Positions 1 through 5,345 of a DNA stretch of 9,199 nt are shown here, piece after piece. How positions within the stretch are numbered: position 1 is the stretch's first letter; every line of letters starts with the position of its first letter. Made by a program: the position numbers and the translations under genes. The notes beneath the pieces were generated by a model, which worked only from the letters and a program-made list of their open reading frames with translations, was not told the origin of the DNA and did no database searches. This stretch comes from Planctomycetota bacterium (lineage in GTDB: Bacteria > Planctomycetota > UBA8108): positions 1 to 9,199 of the forward strand of contig JAKUSY010000094.1 of NCBI GenBank assembly GCA_022451445.1, in the 5' to 3' direction.

Positions 1-1644
1 ATCGAGAGGATCGAGGCACCGCGAAAGATCTTCCGGGGAGATGAAATCAGCGCCGAGATCACCCTGCGCTCGAGCGGCATCGAGGCTGGAGAGCTCACCG
101 TAAACGTCGTCGAGGCAGGCAAAGAGCTTGCCTCCTTCCTCATCGAGGAGGTGCCCGGTACGGGAATCTCACACTGGCCCCTGCGGTTCACGATCGATGA
201 GCCCGGCCGTCACAAGCTGAGCATCGGGTTCGAGGGCGTCAAGGGTGAGACCCTGACGGAAAACAACCGAGGCGAGATCTGGCTCGAGGTCCTCGATGAC
301 AAGGCCTCTGTGCTCTATCTCGAGGGCTCGCCGAGATGGGAATACCGCTACCTCAAGAACACCTGGGACAGGGATGAAAAAATCTCCCTGGAGTCTCACC
401 TGGTTCCCGCCCCGCCGAGAAGAAAACTGCCGGCGGATTTCCCACGAAACCCCGAGGCGCTCTACGAATACGACGCCGTGATACTCGGCGATGTCGAGCC
501 GGGTCTCCTCGAGCCGCGGATCCAAAAGAGTCTCCTTGAATACGTCAGGGATCGAGGAGGAACCCTCATCCTCGTAGCGGGCCCTGACGCCATGCCCGCC
601 GCCTGGAGAGACACCCCCCTGGAGGAGCTGCTGCCGGTGAAGCTCTCGTCACCGCCGCCGGGACGCGAGCTGGGAGCGCGGCTGGCGCGCAACGGAGCGG
701 CGCTCTCGCTGACGGCCGCCGGCGAGGAATCAGAGCTCTGCAGGCTGTTGCCGGGACGGCAGAGAAACCTCGAGCTCTGGGAGCTGCTGCCCGCTCCTCG
801 GTGGTACCACCCCGTCGAGGGCGCGGCGGAGGGAAGCCGGCCACTGGCCACCGCCGGGGAGGGGAAAACCCCTGTGCTCATATCCCGGGAGCTTGGCGCC
901 GGGAAGGTTTTCTACAGCGGGATCGACTCGACCTGGAGATGGCGCCTGCGCTTCGGAGATTTGCTCTACAGGAGATTCTGGGGCCAGGTCATTCGCTGGG
1001 CGGTTTCCGAGCAGTTGAGTGCCGCCGATGATTCCGTTCGCCTGGGAACCGACAAGGCCGTCTACCGCTTTCCCGAGGACATCCAGATCACCGCTCTCAT
1101 CGAGGGCCTGCAGGGCCCCGAACGTGAAGCCACCCTTGTCGACGCGGTCATCCGAACGCCGCCGGGGACTCAACCAGGGGCCCGGCCGATCCGGATCCGG
1201 CTCAAGGCGGTACCCGGCAGCGGAGGACGCTACCAGGGTCTCCTGTCCGCCGGGCAATACGCGCCCCTGCTGCGCGCCCCCGGCGGCCCGGGCGCCCAGG
1301 CCGGCGAGCTCGAGCTGCTGCTGGATGTTTCCACCCTTGCCGGCTATTCCTCACGCCCTGACCGGGCCAGGCTCCTCTTCGCCGTAGAACCTCCGGCTGA
1401 AAACGAAGCTCTGGACATCTACTGTGACGAAAGCAACCTGGGGGAAATCGCCGAGCTCTCCGGCGGCTCCTACCGACATCTGTCGGCGGCCAGCGAGGTG
1501 ATCGGGCAGCTCCCGGAAAAAACACGAAATGTTGAGCGAACCTATACTTATGCGGCCCTGGATTACCCCTGGGCCCTCGCCCTGCTTCTCATCTCGCTGC
1601 TGGCGATGGAATGGGTTGCGCGAAAAACACTGAAGCTGGTATAG
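1..1644 (+). CDS. PF07090-like membrane protein with glutamine-amidotransferase-like domain (5' end off window)
   Basis: The frame is open from base 1 with no stop, so this is the last 547 residues of a longer protein. A GTG at 151 could start translation, but the coding frame clearly continues upstream. Residues 1-100 look like beta-sandwich sequence. Residues about 104-215 form a class I glutamine-amidotransferase-like Rossmann domain, with VLYLEGSPRWEYRYLK (104-119), YDAVILGDV, RGGTLILVAGPD and TPLEELLPV. A later block, GAGKVFYSGIDSTWRWR, followed by RRFWGQVIRWA, is characteristic of the family annotated as putative glutamine amidotransferase/VWA-containing membrane proteins. The C-terminus has one hydrophobic segment (YPWALALLLISLLAMEWVAR) ending in a short basic tail, so the large domain probably faces the periplasm. 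The position expected for the nucleophilic cysteine reads VAGPDA, so amidotransferase activity is unlikely. Such genes usually close MoxR-DUF58-BatA-type operons; that context lies outside the window. The family call is firm and the role unknown. Confidence 0.85.
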   Translation: MERIEAPRKIFRGDEISAEITLRSSGIEAGELTVNVVEAGKELASFLIEEVPGTGISHWPLRFTIDEPGRHKLSIGFEGVKGETLTENNRGEIWLEVLDDKASVLYLEGSPRWEYRYLKNTWDRDEKISLESHLVPAPPRRKLPADFPRNPEALYEYDAVILGDVEPGLLEPRIQKSLLEYVRDRGGTLILVAGPDAMPAAWRDTPLEELLPVKLSSPPPGRELGARLARNGAALSLTAAGEESELCRLLPGRQRNLELWELLPAPRWYHPVEGAAEGSRPLATAGEGKTPVLISRELGAGKVFYSGIDSTWRWRLRFGDLLYRRFWGQVIRWAVSEQLSAADDSVRLGTDKAVYRFPEDIQITALIEGLQGPEREATLVDAVIRTPPGTQPGARPIRIRLKAVPGSGGRYQGLLSAGQYAPLLRAPGGPGAQAGELELLLDVSTLAGYSSRPDRARLLFAVEPPAENEALDIYCDESNLGEIAELSGGSYRHLSAASEVIGQLPEKTRNVERTYTYAALDYPWALALLLISLLAMEWVARKTLKLV

Positions 1645-1738
1645 AACCTTATCGAAGAGGAAACCGGCGGGCCGTGTGTCGGTACCTGCCAAAGCATTTT
1701 GAAGAAGATGGCCGTTCTTTCCGTATTACTTCCTGCGG

Positions 1739-1755
1739 GCGGCAACGGCTGCCGC
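1739..1755 (+). other. Perfect 6-bp inverted repeat upstream of rmlA
   Basis: GCGGCA and TGCCGC flank a five-base loop (ACGGC) in the 159-base gap between the membrane-protein gene and rmlA. No T-run follows it, so it does not look like an intrinsic terminator. It could fold in the leader RNA of rmlA or be a chance GC-rich palindrome. The rest of the gap (1645-1803) shows only a weak promoter-like pair (TTGAAG at 1699 and TATTAC at 1724, spacer 19). Confidence 0.3.
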
Positions 1756-1784
1756 AAACCCTGAAAACCAGCTCTCGCGGCAAA

Positions 1785-1790
1785 TAGGAG
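1785..1790 (+). promoter_or_regulatory. Ribosome binding site of rmlA, long spacing
   Basis: TAGGAG lies 13 bases before the ATG at 1804, separated from it by an A-rich stretch containing seven consecutive A. This is longer than the usual 5-9 bases. The start is still secure, because MKGILLAGGSGTR is the conserved N-terminus of RmlA. Confidence 0.55.
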
Positions 1791-1803
1791 AAAAAAAGAC
1801 AGA

Positions 1804-2673
1804 ATGAAGGGTATCCTGCTCGCGGGCGGCTCCGGCACGCGCATGAGGCCGCTCAGCACGATCATCAACAAGCAGCTGCTGCCGGTCTACAACAAGCCGA
1901 TGATCTACTACCCCCTGGCGAACCTGATGCTGGCGGGGATCAGGGAGATCCTGGTGATCACCTCGCCGGAGGACAGCGAGCTCTTTCAGCGTCTTTTCTC
2001 AGATGGCTCGAGGCTTGGAATCTCCATCAGGCATGCTGTGCAGGAGAGCCCGCGCGGCATCGCCGAGGCGCTGATCATCGGAGCTGACTTCGCCGAGGGT
2101 CAACGGGTCGCCCTCGCCCTTGGAGACAACGTCTTCTACGGCGCCGGCTTCGCCGGCTGTATCGAGCGCGCCTGCGAACGGAAGGAAGGCGCCACCGTGT
2201 TCGCCTGCGCAGTCGAAGACCCCGGACGCTACGGGATCGTGGAGCTCAACGCCGGCGGCGATGCCGTAGCTCTCGCCGAGAAACCGTCCGTACCCGCCTC
2301 CGACCTGGCCGTCACAGGCCTCTATTTCTACGACCGGCAGGCTGTCGAGATAGCCCGTACCCTGGAGCCTTCGGCGCGCGGCGAACTGGAGATCACCGAC
2401 GTCAACCAGGCCTACCTCGACAGGGGGCAGCTGCATGTGGAGACACTGCCCGCCGACACCTCGTGGCTTGACACCGGAACTCACGAATCCCTGCTGCGGG
2501 CCTCCCGGGAGATCCAGGCCTTCGAAAAAAGCACAGGCGCCCTGGTGGGCTCCATCGAGGAGGCCGCCTTCCGGATGGGCTTCATAGACCGTGCTCGGCG
2601 CCGGGAGCTGGCCGGGGAGCTGAAAGACAGCGACTACGGCCGGCTGCTGCTCGAACTCACCGGGCAGGGCTGA
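1804..2673 (+). CDS. rmlA: Glucose-1-phosphate thymidylyltransferase (RmlA/RfbA)
   Basis: This cytoplasmic enzyme makes dTDP-glucose and pyrophosphate from dTTP and glucose 1-phosphate, the first step to dTDP-rhamnose and other deoxysugars. The 289-residue length matches the short RmlA family. The nucleotide-binding loop GGSGTR is at 8-13, followed by KQLLPVYNKPMIYYPL (23-38, with K23 the conserved lysine). LGDN at 106-109 supplies the metal-binding D108. EKP (159-161), GELEITDVN (193-201) and WLDTGTH (221-227, with D223) complete the active site. The C-terminal helix (EEAAFRMGFID to DYGRLLLEL) is the usual RmlA ending that contributes to the allosteric site. Every key residue I can place is present, so it should be active. 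No rmlB, rmlC, rmlD or glycosyltransferase gene lies in the window, so the final sugar cannot be deduced. It may be cotranscribed with the upstream gene, but the 159-base gap makes an own promoter plausible. It converges on the M2 peptidase gene, with 11 bases between stop codons. Confidence 0.95.
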   Translation: MKGILLAGGSGTRMRPLSTIINKQLLPVYNKPMIYYPLANLMLAGIREILVITSPEDSELFQRLFSDGSRLGISIRHAVQESPRGIAEALIIGADFAEGQRVALALGDNVFYGAGFAGCIERACERKEGATVFACAVEDPGRYGIVELNAGGDAVALAEKPSVPASDLAVTGLYFYDRQAVEIARTLEPSARGELEITDVNQAYLDRGQLHVETLPADTSWLDTGTHESLLRASREIQAFEKSTGALVGSIEEAAFRMGFIDRARRRELAGELKDSDYGRLLLELTGQG

Positions 2674-2680
2674 GCCCCCG
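2661..2680. terminator. Possible GC-rich hairpin at the convergent rmlA/M2 peptidase ends
   Basis: GGGC-TGA-GCCC, with the rmlA stop codon as its loop, is extended by an outer CGG/CCG pairing across a three-base bulge. It sits at the junction of two convergent genes whose stops are 11 bases apart, where a bidirectional terminator would be expected. No T-tract follows on either strand, so termination here is only a guess from position and base pairing. Confidence 0.25.
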
Positions 2681-2684
2681 ACGC

Positions 2685-4484
2685 TCAGATATCGCCGAGG
2701 GTGTGGCGACGCCCGGCGTTTTCCTTGCGCAGGTATTCCAGCAGCGGCTCGAAGTAATCGAGCATCGCCCGGGCGCTGATGCCCTCTCCTATGCTCTCGC
2801 GCAGGACGGCGCGCGAATCGCGCGTCGCCCCGAGCTTCAGGATGGAGCGCAGGAAGGAGCCTATCTTCTTATTGCCGTAGTAGTTCGTATTGCGCGGATC
2901 CTGGCCCAGGATTTTCCGCGCGATGTGGCGATGGAATTGGTGCAGGAGAATGTAGGAGATGGCGTAGTCGTAGTATTGCGCGGCATCGTTGTTGATGTGG
3001 GTCTTGGAGGCCGCATCGCAGAACTCCTCACCCCGCCCGGTCGGCGGCCGGATGCCCTGGAACTCAGCCACGTACTTCCACCAGCGCTCGTTGTAGCTCG
3101 AGATGGGAAGCTCGGCGGCATAGAGATCGTGCTCAAAGTGAGTCATGGTACCGGTGGAGAAGGGTATGAAGACGACGAAATCGAGAGCCTCTCTCAGCAG
3201 GGCCTGGAGCTCGTCAACCTCGGCATCGCCGGCGATGAGGCCGCGCCCCTGCAGGAAGCCCTTCTGCATCGACGCCAGCCCGAGCAGGCTTCCGATCGCC
3301 TCGTGAAAACCCCTATTGGCCCCCTCCCTCAAGAGCGGCGGCACGTAGGGACTGGTGTACTCGATGTAATAGTAGATGTGTCCGAGCTCATGGTGGGTCG
3401 TCTCCCACCAATTGGCGTTGGGCTCGACACTCATCAGGCAGCGGACATCCTCCTCGAGGTCCATATGCCAGGCGCTGGCATGGTTATTCTTCTTGTAGGG
3501 GGTCCCCTGGGGCAGGGGATAGAGGCTGGAGCGCTCATAGAAGCTCCGGGGGAGGGCCTCGAAACCCAGGCTGACGTAGAAATCCTCCGCCTGGCGAACC
3601 AGCTTCTCAGGCTTGAACGACGACAGCACACCGTCGAGATCGAAGCCCTCGACCTTGACCATCGAGCTCCAGCTCTGCCCCCAGCGATTGGGAAGCCAGT
3701 GGGCCGGGAGCAGGTCGGGCACCTCCTTGCCGAACTTCTTCGCGAGCCGGTAGCGCGCCCAGGTGTGAAGCTCCCTGTAGAGAGGCCGCAACTCACGGGC
3801 GAAGCGGCGCATCAGCTCCATCATCTCAGGTACCGTCATGCCGTAATCGGACACCTGGTACTGGAAGAAATCCTTATAGCCCAGGGCCTGGACGGTCTCG
3901 TTGCGCAGCGACACCAGGTTCGCCAGCCCCTTCTTGAGCCCCTTGCCCACCTCCTTGGAGGAAGTCCAGGCGGCCAGGCGAACCTGCTCGTCATTTTCCT
4001 CCTCGAGGATCCGATCGATCTCATTGGTGCTGACGGACTTGCCGTCGATCTTGAAGTCAAAACCGAAGAGCGCCTCGGTCTGGGCGGCATCGGCCTTGAT
4101 GCGCGCCGTCACGAGCCCGGGCTTCGTCTGGGGATTCCTCGCCGCGGCGTAGAGGATGGCCTTGAGCTGGCGCACCTGCAGGTCGTTTAAAGCCGATGCC
4201 CTGGCCAGGTACCTGCGCGCCTTCTCGATCACCTCTACCGAGCCGGTAAATTCCGCCACCTTTCCCTCGGCCACCTCGTAGGCCTTCGAGTTAGAGTCAT
4301 CTCCCTCCACGATCTTCGTATTGAGAGCCCAGTCCGCCTCGGCGGATTTCAGCTGGAGCCCGAGATAGGTCTCGCTATAGGAAGCGAGAAAGACATCGAC
4401 CTCGTTTACCAGCGCTCTCTGGACCACCGGCTGGGTACAACCGCACAGCAGAGCAAAGGGGATGGAAAGCAGGAAGTGTTTCAC
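2685..4484 (-). CDS. M2-family peptidyl-dipeptidase (ACE-like), predicted lipoprotein
   Basis: A zinc dicarboxypeptidase related to angiotensin-converting enzyme, expected to cut dipeptides from the C-termini of peptides outside the cytoplasm. The 599 residues begin with a lipoprotein signal peptide (MKHFLLSIPFALLCGC, lipid-bearing C16), giving a membrane-anchored periplasmic or surface enzyme. HHELGH supplies the zinc ligands H365 and H369 and the catalytic E366; GFHEAIG gives the third ligand E395. By hand alignment with human testis ACE, Q270 (WGQSW), H335 (HASAW), K494, H496, Y504 and Y507 match the substrate-binding and catalytic Q281, H353, K511, H513, Y520 and Y523. The chloride-site arginines R489 and R522 are replaced by V472 and D506. 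The start is GTG, with AAGAGG 9 bases upstream (4494-4499). It lies 92 bases behind the esterase gene on the same strand and may be cotranscribed. The family call is very firm; physiological substrates cannot be inferred. Confidence 0.95.
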   Translation of the reverse strand: MKHFLLSIPFALLCGCTQPVVQRALVNEVDVFLASYSETYLGLQLKSAEADWALNTKIVEGDDSNSKAYEVAEGKVAEFTGSVEVIEKARRYLARASALNDLQVRQLKAILYAAARNPQTKPGLVTARIKADAAQTEALFGFDFKIDGKSVSTNEIDRILEEENDEQVRLAAWTSSKEVGKGLKKGLANLVSLRNETVQALGYKDFFQYQVSDYGMTVPEMMELMRRFARELRPLYRELHTWARYRLAKKFGKEVPDLLPAHWLPNRWGQSWSSMVKVEGFDLDGVLSSFKPEKLVRQAEDFYVSLGFEALPRSFYERSSLYPLPQGTPYKKNNHASAWHMDLEEDVRCLMSVEPNANWWETTHHELGHIYYYIEYTSPYVPPLLREGANRGFHEAIGSLLGLASMQKGFLQGRGLIAGDAEVDELQALLREALDFVVFIPFSTGTMTHFEHDLYAAELPISSYNERWWKYVAEFQGIRPPTGRGEEFCDAASKTHINNDAAQYYDYAISYILLHQFHRHIARKILGQDPRNTNYYGNKKIGSFLRSILKLGATRDSRAVLRESIGEGISARAMLDYFEPLLEYLRKENAGRRHTLGDI

Positions 4485-4493
4485 GGGTCAGAA

Positions 4494-4499
4494 CCTCTT
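4494..4499 (-). promoter_or_regulatory. Ribosome binding site of the M2 peptidase gene
   Basis: AAGAGG read on the minus strand lies 9 bases before the GTG start at 4484. It supports this start, as does the intact lipoprotein signal peptide that immediately follows. Confidence 0.7.
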
Positions 4500-4515
4500 G
4501 GATGAACACCTGGGA

Positions 4516-4534
4516 TGGAAAAAGCTGGAAAAGC
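4516..4534. repeat. Short imperfect tandem repeat
   Basis: TGGAAAAAGC is followed directly by TGGAAAAGC, a 10/9-base tandem pair differing by one A. It lies in the spacer between the esterase and peptidase genes. On the transcribed minus strand it reads as two pyrimidine-rich units, each with a run of four or five T. Its function is unknown and chance is possible. Confidence 0.5.
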
Positions 4535-4557
4535 GGCCCGCTAGGGTACTCCCCCGG

Positions 4558-4579
4558 AAAAAAAATGGGAAGTTCCCTA
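4558..4579 (-). terminator. Weak hairpin plus T8 tract just after the esterase stop
   Basis: On the minus strand the esterase stop TAG runs into GGGAACTTCCC, a short inverted repeat (4567-4577), followed by A and eight T (4558-4565). The stem is only three or four base pairs, so it is weak for an intrinsic terminator, though the T-run is long. A second small inverted repeat (4532-4542, AGCG/CGCT) followed by T lies further on. Together they could cause partial termination between the esterase and peptidase genes. Confidence 0.35.
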
Positions 4580-5248
4580 GCTGAACACCCTGGTCAGCCA
4601 GGAGGAGATGTCGGCGATTTCCTCGGCACAAACCGAATGGGGCATCGGATACTCCCTCCACTCGATCCCGTAGCCCTGCGCCTCGAGCGCCTGCCTCGAC
4701 AGCCGCCCGCCCTCGAAGGGAACAACGGGGTCCTGGGTCCCATGGGCCATGAAAATCGGGCAGTCACCATTGGCGGGGCTCATCTCTGATTCGAGCTTTT
4801 CAGGCAGGGTAAGATAGGTCGACAGAGCCATGATGCCGGCGAGCCTGCGGGGGTGCCGCACCCCGGCCTGCAGGGCGATCGCGCCACCCTGCGAAAAACC
4901 GGCCAGGACGATCCTCTCCTCGCTCACCCCGCGCGAGACCTCGCGCTCCACCAGCGCCCGCACCTGCGCCTCGGAGGTCCGCAGGCCCTCGATGTCTTCG
5001 TCGCGCCGGATATCGAGTCCGAGGATGTCGTACCAGGCACGCATGACCATCCCCCCGTTGATGGTAACGGAGCGCTCGGGAGCGTGGGGAAAAACAAACC
5101 GGACCGCCAGCTCATCGCTCAAACCCAGCTCGGGAACGAGCGGCTCGAAATCATGGCCGTCGGCTCCAAGACCGTGAAGCCAGATGACCGAAGACCGCGC
5201 AGGCGCCACCGGTTCGCATTCAACACACTCGAGCAGCTCATCATTCAT
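4577..5248 (-). CDS. Carboxylesterase of the EstB/acyl-protein thioesterase type (alpha/beta hydrolase)
   Basis: A 223-residue cytoplasmic serine hydrolase with no signal peptide, expected to hydrolyse short-chain carboxylic esters or thioesters. It resembles Pseudomonas fluorescens carboxylesterase II (EstB) along its whole length, judged from memory of that sequence. The oxyanion-hole motif VIWLHGLGADGHDF is at 21-34, followed by FPHAPERSVTINGG (53-66) and AWYDI (71-75). The nucleophile elbow GFSQGG places S119; GTQDPVVP places D173; PMPHSVC places H204. The catalytic triad is therefore complete and the length is normal for the family. The ATG start has GGAAG 7 bases upstream (5256-5260). 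The gene is the first of a minus-strand pair with the M2 peptidase and is divergent from the UbiD gene. The natural substrate cannot be told from sequence. Confidence 0.93.
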   Translation of the reverse strand: MNDELLECVECEPVAPARSSVIWLHGLGADGHDFEPLVPELGLSDELAVRFVFPHAPERSVTINGGMVMRAWYDILGLDIRRDEDIEGLRTSEAQVRALVEREVSRGVSEERIVLAGFSQGGAIALQAGVRHPRRLAGIMALSTYLTLPEKLESEMSPANGDCPIFMAHGTQDPVVPFEGGRLSRQALEAQGYGIEWREYPMPHSVCAEEIADISSWLTRVFS

Positions 5249-5286
5249 ATAATTTCTTCCAACAAGTAGATGTTTCGACCCGAGAA

Positions 5287-5315
5287 AGAATAGACACTGT
5301 TGACAGAAGTAACAA
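5287..5315 (-). promoter_or_regulatory. Candidate sigma-70-type promoter of the esterase gene
   Basis: On the minus strand, TTGTTA (plus 5310-5315) and TATTCT (plus 5287-5292) are spaced by exactly 17 bases. Each matches four of six consensus bases. A transcript would start about 30-35 bases before the esterase ATG, leaving room for the GGAAG binding site. It lies in the only divergent, AT-rich spacer of the window (5249-5345). A perfect plus-strand TTGACA (5300-5305) overlaps it but has no matching -10 box at 16-18 bases. Confidence 0.35.
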
Positions 5316-5345
5316 AATGTCCCTGCGAAAAACCCTGCTGATAAT

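Noticed and set aside
1699..1729. TTGAAG/TATTAC as an rmlA promoter
   Set aside because: The spacer is 19 bases and the -10 matches only four of six bases; this is too weak to annotate.
2703..4190. A 495-codon open frame on the plus strand opposite the M2 peptidase gene
   Set aside because: It lies entirely antisense to a gene with full family motifs. Its translation is low-complexity and rich in Leu, Gly, Glu and Ala without recognisable motifs, as expected for a shadow frame in GC-rich DNA.
5300..5328. A UbiD promoter built on the perfect TTGACA at 5300
   Set aside because: No acceptable -10 hexamer occurs 16-18 bases downstream. The GATAAT at 5340-5345 is too far away and would start transcription inside the coding sequence.
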